Of a DNA stretch of 64,000 nucleotides, positions 8,239 through 16,960 are shown piece after piece. The notes below the pieces were generated by a model. That model was not told the origin of the DNA. It ran no database searches and saw only the letters and a program-made list of their open reading frames with translations. The translations under genes were made by a program, and so were the position numbers. Position 1 is the stretch's first letter. Each line of letters begins with the position of its first letter. The DNA is taken from assembly GCA_964649515.1 (NCBI GenBank), contig CAZYPV010000007.1, positions 4,637 through 68,636 of the forward strand, in the 5' to 3' direction. The DNA is from CALKGK01 sp964649515. GTDB taxonomy: Bacteria > Bacteroidota > Bacteroidia > Flavobacteriales_D > Sanyastnellaceae.

Positions 8239-8811
8239 TTATTGTCCCACAACTACTTTGGCGTAGCGAAGAATGTTATCGTTTAGGAAATAGCCTTTTT
8301 CAACCACGTCAACCACTTTGCCCACTTGCTTTTTACTGGGAGCGGGGATGTTGGTAATGGCTTCATGGTATTCAACATCAAAGGATTTACCCATGCTGTC
8401 CATTGGTTTCAGCCCTTTGGCTTCCAGCGTTCTGAGGAGTTTGGCTTGAATGAGTCCGTAACCTTCCTTCACGGCCTTGATGTCGGTAGAGTCTGCATTG
8501 GCTTTCTCAGCGCGTTCGAAGTCATCAATGAGGGGCAACATGTCTTGAATGATGTCTTTGCCTGCACTTTTCATGAGGTCCAAACGCTCCTTCGCATTCC
8601 GTTTCCTAAAGTTGTCAAATTCAGCGTAGAGGCGGGTGTACTTGTCTTTCCACTCTGCAAGCTCTTTTTCCATTGCAAGTATGGGGTCTTCCTCGGCTGC
8701 TGTGGTTTCTTCAGTAACGGTTCCCTCGGTTTCTTTTTCAGCTCCTTCTTGGTGCTCTTGGGCATCGTTCAATGCTTCCTCTTCTTGTGGAGTATGCTCG
8801 TCTTTGTTCAT
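8239..8811 (-). CDS. grpE: Nucleotide exchange factor GrpE
   Basis: Homodimeric exchange factor that releases ADP from DnaK. The first ~55 residues are acidic and low in complexity (EEEALNDAQEHQEGAEKETEG), followed by a coiled-coil (ELAEWKDKYTRLYAEFDNFRKR) and the C-terminal beta domain with the family signature (EAITNIPAPSKKQVGKVVDVVEKGYFLND region, about 150-180). The length of 190 residues is normal. It is first in a two-gene operon with dnaJ. No CIRCE-type inverted repeat is visible upstream; a perfect 8-bp tandem repeat lies 50-70 bases upstream. Confidence 0.96.
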   Translation of the reverse strand: MNKDEHTPQEEEALNDAQEHQEGAEKETEGTVTEETTAAEEDPILAMEKELAEWKDKYTRLYAEFDNFRKRNAKERLDLMKSAGKDIIQDMLPLIDDFERAEKANADSTDIKAVKEGYGLIQAKLLRTLEAKGLKPMDSMGKSFDVEYHEAITNIPAPSKKQVGKVVDVVEKGYFLNDNILRYAKVVVGQ

Positions 8812-8862
8812 GATCTATTCTTCTTGCGGCGCAAAGGTCAAAAGTTTTGCCAAACTGAGGGA

Positions 8863-8878
8863 GGGTGTCAGGGTGTCA
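8863..8878. repeat. Perfect 8-bp tandem repeat upstream of grpE
   Basis: GGGTGTCA occurs twice head-to-tail (8863-8870 and 8871-8878), about 52-67 bases upstream of the grpE start; on the minus strand it reads TGACACCC twice. A related CTGACATC lies at 8936-8943. It may be an activator or heat-shock regulator site, but a chance duplication cannot be excluded. Confidence 0.35.
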
Positions 8879-8950
8879 GTATTCAGAAGTTTTGAACGAA
8901 AATGTGGCGGCTCAGGCAAAGCGTAGATAGTTTTGCTGACATCTAGGCAC

Positions 8951-8980
8951 AAAAAAAGGCCGGTATTGAACCGACCTTTT
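8951..8980 (-). terminator. Rho-independent terminator of the TlpA-like gene
   Basis: Inverted repeat 8954-8964 with 8970-8980 (11 bp, one G-U pair) and a 5-base loop. Read on the minus strand it ends in seven T (8951-8957), 30-55 bases past the stop of the gene at 9009. Confidence 0.8.
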
Positions 8981-9008
8981 GACAATGTTGAATGTCTTTA
9001 ATGGCACA

Positions 9009-9578
9009 TCATCTCAACTTAGAAACGTGTTGGTCAATTTGTACATGCAGTTCCATTCCTCTCAAATTCTTCGCAACGATGATTCCGTTTTCATCCACCA
9101 AAAAACTCATGGGAATTGAACTCACACCATAAACTGCTGCGGCTTCATTTTTCCATCCTTTGAGGTCGCAAACGTGGTTGGACCAGCTCAATTTATCTTG
9201 AGAAATGGCCTTCTTCCAGCTTTCTTTGTTGCTGTCTAGGGATACTGAAAAGATGTCAAAACCATCGGCTGTCTTGAATTTCGCCTTTTGATATTTGTTG
9301 TAAGCCCTCACCACATTTGGGTTCTCTCTTCTGCATGGGCCACACCAAGATGCCCAGAAATCAATTAGTACGAGACTTCCTCGCATGCTGGAAAGTTGAA
9401 GCTTTTTTCCGTCCACTCCGTTCATGGAGATTTCAGGAGCTTGATCTCCAATGTTTGTGCCCACCTTAACGGGTGACGTGTAAAGGCTTTTCGCTACTGG
9501 CGCTTCATTGGATTGCATGAAACCAAATCCAATTGCAGCGATTCCAACGCCAAAGAGGAGTATTTTTAAGTTTTTCAT
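9009..9578 (-). CDS. Exported TlpA-like thioredoxin-fold protein
   Basis: 189-residue periplasmic thiol-disulfide oxidoreductase candidate. N-terminal signal/anchor (LKILLFGVGIAAIGFGF), then a TlpA/AhpC-type thioredoxin fold with the redox motif WCGPC in FWASWCGPCRREN at about residue 82-94 and the cis-Pro loop SSIPMS near 157. It lacks the N-terminal DUF4369 domain of its paralogue at 59488-60642, with which it shares the active site and the downstream segment (FSVSLDSNK...W..A, HVCDLKGW). It likely keeps cysteines reduced or serves cytochrome maturation; the partner is unknown. Monocistronic, with its own terminator. Confidence 0.87.
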   Translation of the reverse strand: MKNLKILLFGVGIAAIGFGFMQSNEAPVAKSLYTSPVKVGTNIGDQAPEISMNGVDGKKLQLSSMRGSLVLIDFWASWCGPCRRENPNVVRAYNKYQKAKFKTADGFDIFSVSLDSNKESWKKAISQDKLSWSNHVCDLKGWKNEAAAVYGVSSIPMSFLVDENGIIVAKNLRGMELHVQIDQHVSKLR

Positions 9579-9674
9579 TTCGACTGATTATAGAATCTAA
9601 AGGTAAATATTTGCCTTGAGTGTACCAAAGACCGTTCCACGTTCTCTTGGAATGCAATACCGATGTTTGGTGAC

Positions 9675-10982
9675 TTAATCCACTCGCTGGATGTCGGCAC
9701 CAAGTGCTTTCAATCGGGCTTCAATGTTTTGGTATCCTCGGTCGATTTGACTGATGTTGTGAATGGTGCTCTTTCCTTCAGCAGAAAGCGCAGCAATCAA
9801 AAGAGATACTCCTGCACGAATGTCGGGAGAGGTCATGGTTACTCCTTTCAACGGTGTTTTACGATCGAGGCCAATCACTGTGGCTCGGTGTGGGTCACAG
9901 AGAATAATTTGGGCCCCCATGTCAATGAGTTTATCCACAAAAAACAAGCGGCTTTCAAACATCTTTTGATGGATCAAAACGCTCCCTCTTGCTTGCGTGG
10001 CGGTAACCAAAACAATGGAGAGCAAATCGGGTGTGAAGCCTGGCCATGGTGCATCGGATACGGTCAAAATAGAGCCGTCGATGAAGCTTTCAATTTCGTA
10101 AGAATCTTGGGCGGGGATAAATAGATCGTCTCCCTTCAATTCAATCTTGATTCCTAAACGGCGAAAAATTTCGGGGATGATGCCCAATTCTTTGTGTTGA
10201 ACATCTTTGATGGTGATTTCACTTTTGGTCATGGCAGCCATTCCAATAAAACTGCCGATTTCAATCATGTCAGGCAAACAACGGTGCTCACATCCTCCCA
10301 AAGCGTCCACTCCTTCGATGGTCAAAAGGTTGGATCCAACACCACTCACTTTTCCACCCATGCGGTTGATCATTTTGGCCAACTGTTGAAGGTAGGGTTC
10401 GCATGCTGCATTGTAAATGGTGGTTGTTCCCTTTGCAAGTGCCGCTGCCATAAGGATGTTGGCGGTTCCAGTTACGGAAGCTTCGTCCAAAAGCATATCT
10501 GCCCCTTGTAATCTAGGAGAATGCACTTTGTAAAAAGCGTTTTTTGCGTCGTATTCGAAGCTGGCTCCTAGTTTTTGCAATCCTGTGAAATGGGTGTCTA
10601 GACGTCTTCGCCCAATTTTATCTCCACCCGGCTGGGGGATGTAGCCCCGACCAAAACGAGCGAGAAGCGGGCCCACAATCATAATGGATCCTCGCAAAGC
10701 AGCTCCTTTTTTCTTGAATTCTGGGGAGTCCAAATAATCCAAGTTCACTTCGTCGGCTTGAAAGGTGTAGCTCGATTCATCGTGCTTTTCAACTTTCACA
10801 CCCAAGTCCTTGAGCAAGGAGATGAGTTTGTTGACGTCCACAATGTTCGGGATGTTGTCAATGCGCACTTTCTCTGGAGTGAGCAGCACGGCACAAATGA
10901 TTTGTAGCGCTTCGTTTTTTGCCCCTTGCGGGATGATTTCTCCTTTGAGGGGTTTTCCTCCTTGTATAATAAATGTTCCCAT
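9675..10982 (-). CDS. murA: UDP-N-acetylglucosamine 1-carboxyvinyltransferase, Asp variant
   Basis: Catalyses the first committed step of peptidoglycan synthesis, adding enolpyruvate from PEP to UDP-GlcNAc. 435 residues with the two-domain EPSP-synthase-like fold; K22/N23 in GAKNEAL are conserved. The active-site loop, normally PGGCxIG, reads QPGGDKIGRR, so the catalytic cysteine (Cys115 of E. coli) is Asp121 here. Cys-to-Asp at this site is the known basis of intrinsic fosfomycin insensitivity in mycobacteria, chlamydiae and Borrelia. Start taken at the ATG at 10982 (MGTFIIQGGKPL), the usual N-terminus. A short gap of about 160 bases separates it from the DUF4290 gene upstream. Confidence 0.97.
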   Translation of the reverse strand: MGTFIIQGGKPLKGEIIPQGAKNEALQIICAVLLTPEKVRIDNIPNIVDVNKLISLLKDLGVKVEKHDESSYTFQADEVNLDYLDSPEFKKKGAALRGSIMIVGPLLARFGRGYIPQPGGDKIGRRRLDTHFTGLQKLGASFEYDAKNAFYKVHSPRLQGADMLLDEASVTGTANILMAAALAKGTTTIYNAACEPYLQQLAKMINRMGGKVSGVGSNLLTIEGVDALGGCEHRCLPDMIEIGSFIGMAAMTKSEITIKDVQHKELGIIPEIFRRLGIKIELKGDDLFIPAQDSYEIESFIDGSILTVSDAPWPGFTPDLLSIVLVTATQARGSVLIHQKMFESRLFFVDKLIDMGAQIILCDPHRATVIGLDRKTPLKGVTMTSPDIRAGVSLLIAALSAEGKSTIHNISQIDRGYQNIEARLKALGADIQRVD

Positions 10983-11144
10983 TCCGTCTTTTTTTCGTGC
11001 CCTAAAGTTTTTAAAAACCAAGGCCCTTTAAATCAAGAACGAAAAAACTTATCGACATCCCAAAGGGGAAAGGATTTGAAGGTAAACTTTGTGTTAAGCG
11101 AAGGTGTATTCAAAGTATCTGCATCGGTACTACTGAAAGAAGGC

Positions 11145-11786
11145 TTAATACTTTTTCTTCTTGCGCTTTTGAGAACCTTTTTTGTGCGAACGAATGTTGA
11201 CGGGCTTGGTGTTTTTCAATACTTCCGTGGTACTCACCAGCTCAACATCTTCGGCCAATTTCAATTTTCCCTTCGACAATTCTTGCAACTGATCCTTAAT
11301 TAAGGCGTCATTCACCGACGAACGATTGTAGGTGAGGTAATGACGTTTCATCAAGTTGGCAATCATCAAGGTTAGCGTGTTTTTCTCATCGCCTTCGTCA
11401 TACTCGCAAGCTTTACCAATGAGTTCTTCGAGGATGCTGCCGTAATGCCCATACTTCATCTTCCCTTGTGGGTAAGGAACGCGCTCTGGTTTCTGAGCCA
11501 AGGTGGCTGCTTCGGGTTTCGGGTAGGGAGAATCAACGTCCAATTCGAAGTTGGCAATGATGTGCAAATGATCCCACAACTTGTGCTTATAATCATCAAT
11601 GTCTCGCAAGTGCGGGAACAATTGTCCCATTACGCTAATGATGGCTTGAGCGATTTTGTTTCGCTCTTCACGATCGGCCACGGATTTCGCGTAGTCAATC
11701 ATGTTGTGAATGTTTCGCCCGTATTCTGGAATGGCCAAATCCGGGCGTGCACTGTTGTAAGTAAGTCCTTCGAAATTTTCTGACAT
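11145..11786 (-). CDS. DUF4290 family protein
   Basis: 213-residue cytoplasmic protein of unknown function; the opening (YNSARPDLAIPEYGRNIHNMI) and the central FPHLRDIDDYKHKLWDHL match DUF4290, a Bacteroidota-restricted family, as I recall it. Mostly helical, with a strongly basic tail (SHKKGSQKRKKKKY) that could touch nucleic acid. Start at the ATG at 11786; the -7 promoter element TACCTTTG (11792-11799) ends only 5 bases upstream, so the transcript may be nearly leaderless, and the longer frame from 11816 would begin before that promoter. The neighbour murA follows on the same strand and could share the message. Confidence 0.85.
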   Translation of the reverse strand: MSENFEGLTYNSARPDLAIPEYGRNIHNMIDYAKSVADREERNKIAQAIISVMGQLFPHLRDIDDYKHKLWDHLHIIANFELDVDSPYPKPEAATLAQKPERVPYPQGKMKYGHYGSILEELIGKACEYDEGDEKNTLTLMIANLMKRHYLTYNRSSVNDALIKDQLQELSKGKLKLAEDVELVSTTEVLKNTKPVNIRSHKKGSQKRKKKKY

Positions 11787-11791
11787 AGCTG

Positions 11792-11799
11792 CAAAGGTA
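11792..11799 (-). promoter_or_regulatory. -7 promoter element (TAnnTTTG) of the DUF4290 gene
   Basis: Minus-strand TACCTTTG is a perfect match to the Bacteroidota -7 consensus TAnnTTTG. Five bases separate it from the ATG at 11786. No clear -33 TTTG is seen at the usual 19-20-base spacing. Confidence 0.6.
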
Positions 11800-11845
11800 A
11801 TGATTCTCCTGCGCATGAAATCATCAAGAGAAAAAATGCTTTCGA

Positions 11846-13999
11846 TTAAATTTCTTCCGCTTTAAAAAACAGAAGCCCAAGTCCGCTACTCGGCAATACT
11901 GGGTGGCGCAAACTCAAGTTGCCATTTAGCCCGGTGTTTTGAATGGTCGTTGAGAGTACCTCACCTGTTGAAATGTCGATCCAAGAGATTCGATAGCGCT
12001 TCAAGGTCCCCATGTTTCTGATTTCCATTTTGGATGATCTTCCTCTAGAATCCAAGGCTATGGCTTCCTTGTATCGCGGGTTAAAATATTGCGGATTGTC
12101 TTCAAAAAAGGATTTGCATGAACTGTCATCGGAACTGCGTTTAGTATACCAATTCACACTTCGGTTATGAATCAAGCCCAAGGCCATTTTGTTCTGTCCA
12201 CCTCTTCGGAGTGCGACACAATCTCCCATTTTGTCTCTGCGAACGGCATTTACTCCTTCCCATTGTTCTTTGTCGAGCTGAAGGTCTTGCATGATGCTGT
12301 CAATTCTCGCGAGGTGTGACCACAACTTTGGATTGTATTGATTGCTCCAATTCATCGCTCCTGCACTCATCCCCGAAAAGGCGGAACACCAAACGCTTTT
12401 GATGAATCGCAAATCAGAGTCACAATTTTCAATGTTCATTCCAGGTCCGACCTCCGAAAAAAGAAGCGGTTTGTCAATGGCTGGCGGATTGAGGTTGCTG
12501 ATGGCTTCTCGCCGTGAATTGTCGGTTTGAAAGTTGTCCATGATTTCAGTAAATCCAGAATACTTTTCAATGGAAGCGTTGTAATAATTGAAGGTAGCAA
12601 TGTCCACAGCGGGTTCGTAATAAATGCTGTCACCCAAAAGAAATTCTGCCGGACCCGATATGCTCACAGCCAACAGATGGTCTTCGTGACCGAGCTCGTA
12701 CTTGATGAAATTCAGCATCTCCCGTTGCCAAGAGTAGATCAAGCGGGTCATGCTGGCGTCTTCTCGGTAAGGCATGGCAAGGTGTCCGCCATCGGTTTGG
12801 CAGTTTTCATCCACCGAAGGCGCTGAGGCAATCCCATTCACCTCGCTCACCAATTCGAAATTAGCAATGTTCGTGCTGTATCCATAACGAGCAATGAAAT
12901 AACGAAGGCGGTTTTTGTAGTGTTTTTTAGCTTCTTCGCTTTCCATAAAACTCCGAACGGTGGGGAGTCCTAATTCGTCAAAGTAGCAGTAAGGGTCGTC
13001 GTAAGGGAAGCAGTCAATGTCACCATAATCCCAGTGCCACATGCTGTAACCGGATACTTCTTCTAGCGGATAATGCACCTGAAGGTTGAGGTGAATGAGC
13101 AAATCGTTCTCTTCTGCTACACGAAGTATTTCATCCATTTCCCAGGCGCAATTTAGACGATCACTGTAGTTGTTGAGTTTCTCAAATTCAATGTCCAAAT
13201 TCCAAGGCGCAATGAGCATTCGAAAGTAATTCCCACCATTTTTGGCAAAGGATTTCATCTGTTTGTGGTAGGCAAGATAGCCCAATGGGTTCATGGTTGA
13301 AGCACACCAAGGCTCTGCATTGAAGCAATCAATTTGTGAACACTTCGGGTCGATGGCAGGATCGCATGCTGGCCATGGAAGGTTTTGTCCAACGGGGAAA
13401 AAGGAATTGCTGTCACGCACAAAAAAGCGTTTGTTTTCGCCCACAGCGAGAAACCCTGGGTGTCCATTTTCTACCACTTCAAAGGAGATGGTGTTGGAAA
13501 TGCGCAGTTCTTGACCTTTCACTTTTAATGAGAACCAACAACGATAACTACCTGTGTCTTTTGGGGTGAACCGAGCGCGAAATGGATGAAGGGTTGGAAG
13601 TGCTTCATGCTTCCATTTATTGGGGTCGTTGGACCGTGTGTTGCGCTGATATGGCCGGTAGTAAAAAGCATAGCGTTTCTCCCATAGTGCCATATCTTTC
13701 TCAGCCGCTTTTTTGAAATAAGCCAGAACTTCAATGTCTTCAGGATTGAATGGATTGAGCGCTTTTGAACTGGGGATGTCCGATAGAAACGCAGCAATTC
13801 CAGCTTCTACATCCGGGGGGAGCATCATTCCAATTTCGATATGCTTATTCTTGCTCACTCCCGCTTGATCTTGATCTCCGAACCATTTCAATACCATGGG
13901 AGACCCGTCCCGATCTTGGATGGGAGTAGTTTGGGCTGAACTGAGTTGAGTTATACCCAAAAGAGAGATCAAAAATACCAGCTTTGCCATTGCGCTCAT
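11846..13999 (-). CDS. Secreted DUF5060 / glycosidase-like protein
   Basis: About 717 residues, with a signal peptide (KLVFLISLLGITQLSSAQ). After it comes an immunoglobulin-like DUF5060 module (about 30-180, ending RCWFSLKVKGQELRI), then a TIM-barrel-like region (about 190-600). Two glutamates sit where clan-A glycosidases carry their acid/base and nucleophile: NFELVSEVNG and LLFSEVGPG. A small beta domain closes the protein. Cysteine-rich loops (about 215-245 and 345-360) suggest disulfides and export; there is no type IX sorting domain. Substrate unknown. The ATG at 13999 lies 5 bases past the helicase stop; a further in-frame ATG at 13990 also fits the signal peptide. The glycosidase role is inferred from motif placement. 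Confidence 0.75.
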   Translation of the reverse strand: MSAMAKLVFLISLLGITQLSSAQTTPIQDRDGSPMVLKWFGDQDQAGVSKNKHIEIGMMLPPDVEAGIAAFLSDIPSSKALNPFNPEDIEVLAYFKKAAEKDMALWEKRYAFYYRPYQRNTRSNDPNKWKHEALPTLHPFRARFTPKDTGSYRCWFSLKVKGQELRISNTISFEVVENGHPGFLAVGENKRFFVRDSNSFFPVGQNLPWPACDPAIDPKCSQIDCFNAEPWCASTMNPLGYLAYHKQMKSFAKNGGNYFRMLIAPWNLDIEFEKLNNYSDRLNCAWEMDEILRVAEENDLLIHLNLQVHYPLEEVSGYSMWHWDYGDIDCFPYDDPYCYFDELGLPTVRSFMESEEAKKHYKNRLRYFIARYGYSTNIANFELVSEVNGIASAPSVDENCQTDGGHLAMPYREDASMTRLIYSWQREMLNFIKYELGHEDHLLAVSISGPAEFLLGDSIYYEPAVDIATFNYYNASIEKYSGFTEIMDNFQTDNSRREAISNLNPPAIDKPLLFSEVGPGMNIENCDSDLRFIKSVWCSAFSGMSAGAMNWSNQYNPKLWSHLARIDSIMQDLQLDKEQWEGVNAVRRDKMGDCVALRRGGQNKMALGLIHNRSVNWYTKRSSDDSSCKSFFEDNPQYFNPRYKEAIALDSRGRSSKMEIRNMGTLKRYRISWIDISTGEVLSTTIQNTGLNGNLSLRHPVLPSSGLGLLFFKAEEI

Positions 14000-14004
14000 G
14001 AAGC

Positions 14005-16296
14005 TCAAGATATGATTTTAAGTTTTGCGAACTTCAGTAAGAGTTGTTTCTGTCCTGCAGATGGGAAATACACCGTAGCTTTGTGATTGGGAACGGCTCC
14101 TTCAATCTTCAGTACTTTCCCTTTGCCAAACCGGGCGTGTTCTACTTCGGTCCCAACTTGTATTCCATTCAAATCAGCGCTGCTTGCTGTCCCTTGTAGA
14201 TCGCCCACCTTCTTCATGTTTGGTTTCGGAGGAGTGTTTCCTTGCTGTGATCCACCCATGGGCTTGTAAAACTGTTGTCGGGCAGCGTCGAACCCACCTT
14301 TTCCCGCAAAGGGGTTGGCTTGTTTCGGAGTCACTTTGGGTAGGCTGAGAAAACGTTCGTCAATGTCTTCAAGAAAACGCGATGGTTCACACTGCGAAAG
14401 TTGCCCCCAACGATATCGCGAAAGTGCATAACTCAGTGTTGCCCGTTTTTCAGCCCGGGTGATGGCCACGTAAAAGAGTCGACGTTCTTCTTCCAATTCA
14501 CTTCTGGAACTCAAAGCGAGTTGCGACGGAAAGAGATTTTCTTCCATGCCGACTATATATACGTACGGAAATTCCAATCCTTTGGCTGCGTGAATGGTCA
14601 TCATGCTCACTTTGTTGTCATCATCGTCCTCATTGTCGGCATCGGTGAGCAGAGCTACATCGACGAGGAAGTCTGGCAGCGTGTTGATTTTGTCGGGCTG
14701 ATTGGGATCCACTCGGTCCGAAAATTCTTTTATACCGTTGATCAACTCTTGAATGTTGTCGTAACGAGATATTCCTTCGGGAGTTTTGTCTGAATTCAGT
14801 TCGCGAACAAGTCCGGACTCCTGAGCAATGTGATCAGCAACGTCAAAGGCGTTTTTTTTGTTGATGACCGACTGAAAGCTCTGAATCATTAAAGAGAAAG
14901 CACCGATTTTGCTAATGGTCCCCTTGTTCAGTCCGGTGTTGTATGTATGCGGATGAGAAATGATTTCCCAAATGGGCTGGTCGTACTTATTACTCGCGAT
15001 GAGGAGCTTTTCCATGGTGGTTTTGCCAATTCCTCTCGCCGGATAGTTGATGATGCGCTTCAAGGCTTCCTCATCATTGGGATTGGCGGTGAGTCGGAAA
15101 TAGGCCAAAAGGTCTTTGATTTCTTTCCGCTGATAGAAAGAGAGTCCGCCATAAATGCGATACGGTACATTCAGTTTTCTCAAAGCCTCCTCAAAGGATC
15201 TGGATTGAGCGTTGGTTCGATAGAGAATCGCGAAGTCTTTGTTCGGCAGCTGCTTTTGGTTCTGAATCTCGAAAATATCATGAGCAACGAAGCTTCCTTC
15301 GTCATTGTCAGAATAAGCTCGATGAACACGGATCAAGTCACCTTGCACATTTTCGGTCCAAACAGACTTCTTGATTTGCTCGGTATTTTTATCAATGACG
15401 CTATTGGCGGCTTCTACGATAACTTTTGTTGATCGGTAGTTTTGCTCTAGCTTGTAGAGTGCATAGTCGGGATAGTCATTCCGAAAATTCAGGATGTTCT
15501 GAATGTTCGCTCCACGAAAGGCATAAATGGATTGCGCATCGTCTCCAACAACACAGATGTTTTGGCGAGCGGCGGCAAGTTGTTTTACGATGAGGTACTG
15601 AGCGAAGTTGGTATCCTGGTACTCATCCACCAAGATGTAGTGGAATTTGTTTTGATACTTATAAAGGAGATCGGCATGATCCCGCAAAAGAACATTGGTT
15701 TTGAACAGGAGGTCGTCAAAGTCCATCGCTCCTGAGCGAAAACAGCGCTTGACATATTCGGTGTAGATATCTACCAGACGCGGTCGCCCAGCTTGGCTAT
15801 CTTCAGACATGATTTCGGTATTCCTGCGATATGCTTCAGGGGAGATCAAGTTGTTTTTGGCGGCAGAAATCCGACCGAAGACCACTCCTGGTTTGTAGAC
15901 CTTGTCGGAGAGGGACATCTCTTTAATGATATCCCGCAGTAAGTTTTTACTGTCTTGAGTGTCATAAATGGTGAAATTCCTTGGATAGTTAATCCTGTCT
16001 GCCTCCATGCGCAAGATTTTCGCAAAGATGGAGTGGAAGGTTCCCATCCAAATGTTTCTCGCTTCTTGGTCGCCCACCACCTTTCCAATACGTGCCTTCA
16101 TTTCTCGGGCTGCCTTGTTGGTAAAGGTGAGGGCCAAAATATTGAACGGGTCAATCCCGTGATGCACCAAGTGAGCGATACGGTAAGTTAGCACTCTTGT
16201 TTTACCAGAGCCCGCTCCAGCGATGACCATCATTGGTCCCTCTGCATGAACTACGGCTTCGCGTTGTTCCTTATTTAATTCATTCAAATACTCCAC
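14005..16296 (-). CDS. UvrD/PcrA-type superfamily 1 DNA helicase
   Basis: 763-residue 3'-to-5' ATP-dependent helicase, typical of PcrA/UvrD in length and motifs: Q motif LNKEQREAV, Walker A GAGSGKT, motif Ia TFTNKAAREM, motif II VDEYQDTN, motif III GDDAQSIYAFRGA, motif IV QNYRST, motif V TIHAAKGLEF and motif VI YVAITRAE. The C-terminus has the Tudor-like module (VGTEVEHARFGKGKVLKIEG) that in PcrA contacts RNA polymerase. Roles in the family are nucleotide excision repair, mismatch repair and backtracking of polymerase. The start codon is GTG at 16296, four bases after a TACCTTTG promoter element. The downstream DUF5060 gene starts almost directly after the stop. Confidence 0.95.
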   Translation of the reverse strand: MEYLNELNKEQREAVVHAEGPMMVIAGAGSGKTRVLTYRIAHLVHHGIDPFNILALTFTNKAAREMKARIGKVVGDQEARNIWMGTFHSIFAKILRMEADRINYPRNFTIYDTQDSKNLLRDIIKEMSLSDKVYKPGVVFGRISAAKNNLISPEAYRRNTEIMSEDSQAGRPRLVDIYTEYVKRCFRSGAMDFDDLLFKTNVLLRDHADLLYKYQNKFHYILVDEYQDTNFAQYLIVKQLAAARQNICVVGDDAQSIYAFRGANIQNILNFRNDYPDYALYKLEQNYRSTKVIVEAANSVIDKNTEQIKKSVWTENVQGDLIRVHRAYSDNDEGSFVAHDIFEIQNQKQLPNKDFAILYRTNAQSRSFEEALRKLNVPYRIYGGLSFYQRKEIKDLLAYFRLTANPNDEEALKRIINYPARGIGKTTMEKLLIASNKYDQPIWEIISHPHTYNTGLNKGTISKIGAFSLMIQSFQSVINKKNAFDVADHIAQESGLVRELNSDKTPEGISRYDNIQELINGIKEFSDRVDPNQPDKINTLPDFLVDVALLTDADNEDDDDNKVSMMTIHAAKGLEFPYVYIVGMEENLFPSQLALSSRSELEEERRLFYVAITRAEKRATLSYALSRYRWGQLSQCEPSRFLEDIDERFLSLPKVTPKQANPFAGKGGFDAARQQFYKPMGGSQQGNTPPKPNMKKVGDLQGTASSADLNGIQVGTEVEHARFGKGKVLKIEGAVPNHKATVYFPSAGQKQLLLKFAKLKIIS

Positions 16297-16300
16297 AATT

Positions 16301-16308
16301 CAAAGGTA
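16301..16308 (-). promoter_or_regulatory. -7 promoter element (TAnnTTTG) of the helicase gene
   Basis: Minus-strand TACCTTTG matches the consensus perfectly and ends four bases before the GTG start at 16296. No convincing -33 element is seen. The spacing implies a leaderless transcript. Confidence 0.6.
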
Positions 16309-16461
16309 TAAAAGCCCGAAAAGGAATGCTGCTTTTGTTCATAAAAAGGAGGTGGGAATTTGTGAATGCACACAGAAGTGCTTTTTAACAAGGAAATGGG
16401 GGTAAAAATGGCCGAATATTAAATTGACGATGAAAATGTGAAATTAAAGTATTGAATGCTA

Positions 16462-16491
16462 TTGGATTTCAATTAAAATAATGTACATTTG
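16462..16491 (+). promoter_or_regulatory. Promoter of the ribosomal supercluster
   Basis: TTG at 16462-16464 (-33 region), exactly 19 bases, then TACATTTG at 16484-16491 (-7 region). This is a near-ideal housekeeping sigma promoter of Bacteroidota. Transcription should begin near 16497, giving an rpsL leader of about 60 bases. Confidence 0.85.
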
Positions 16492-16510
16492 CACCCCTAA
16501 AAAAACTGGG

Positions 16511-16528
16511 AGAGCTCATTTGGGCTCT
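16511..16528 (+). other. Hairpin in the rpsL 5' untranslated region
   Basis: AGAGCTC (16511-16517) can pair with GGGCTCT (16522-16528) around an ATTT loop (7 bp, one G-U), in the leader between the promoter and rpsL. It may be a ribosomal-protein autoregulation element or only an mRNA-stabilising stem. No known leader class was recognised. Confidence 0.4.
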
Positions 16529-16555
16529 ACGAAATTGATAAAGAGATAACGCAAT

Positions 16556-16936
16556 ATGCCTACTATTTCACAACTGGTTCGTAAAGGTAGAACCACCAAG
16601 ATTAAGCCCAGCAAATCAGCGGCTTTGGACTCATGTCCGCAGCGTAGAGGGGTGTGTGTACGTGTTTACACAACGACTCCTAAGAAACCAAATTCAGCGA
16701 TGCGTAAAGTAGCTCGTGTACGTTTAACAAACGGAAACGAAGTGAATGCTTACATCGGTGGTGAAGGTCACAACCTTCAGGAGCACAGTATCGTTTTGGT
16801 ACGTGGTGGAAGAGTAAAGGATTTGCCAGGTGTGCGTTATCACATCGTGCGTGGTGCTCTCGATACTGCTGGTGTTGAAGGGCGTATGCAGAGAAGAAGT
16901 AAGTACGGAACAAAAAGGCCTAAGGCTAAGAAATAA
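16556..16936 (+). CDS. rpsL: 30S ribosomal protein S12
   Basis: 126 residues, decoding-centre protein of the small subunit. The streptomycin-relevant lysines are wild type: K43 in TTTPKKPNSA and K88 in GGRVKDLPG, so no resistance substitution is present. First gene of the merged ribosomal cluster, preceded by a strong promoter and a leader hairpin. Confidence 0.99.
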   Translation: MPTISQLVRKGRTTKIKPSKSAALDSCPQRRGVCVRVYTTTPKKPNSAMRKVARVRLTNGNEVNAYIGGEGHNLQEHSIVLVRGGRVKDLPGVRYHIVRGALDTAGVEGRMQRRSKYGTKRPKAKK

Positions 16937-16960
16937 CCCTCCTAGTCCAATTCTACTATC

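Noticed and set aside
7434..8357. 307-residue plus-strand frame opposite dnaJ
   Set aside because: Antisense shadow of dnaJ/grpE; no recognisable domain, and both genes on the other strand are certain.
14401..15432. Plus-strand frames opposite the helicase gene
   Set aside because: Shadows of a certain SF1 helicase; no domain or start context of their own.
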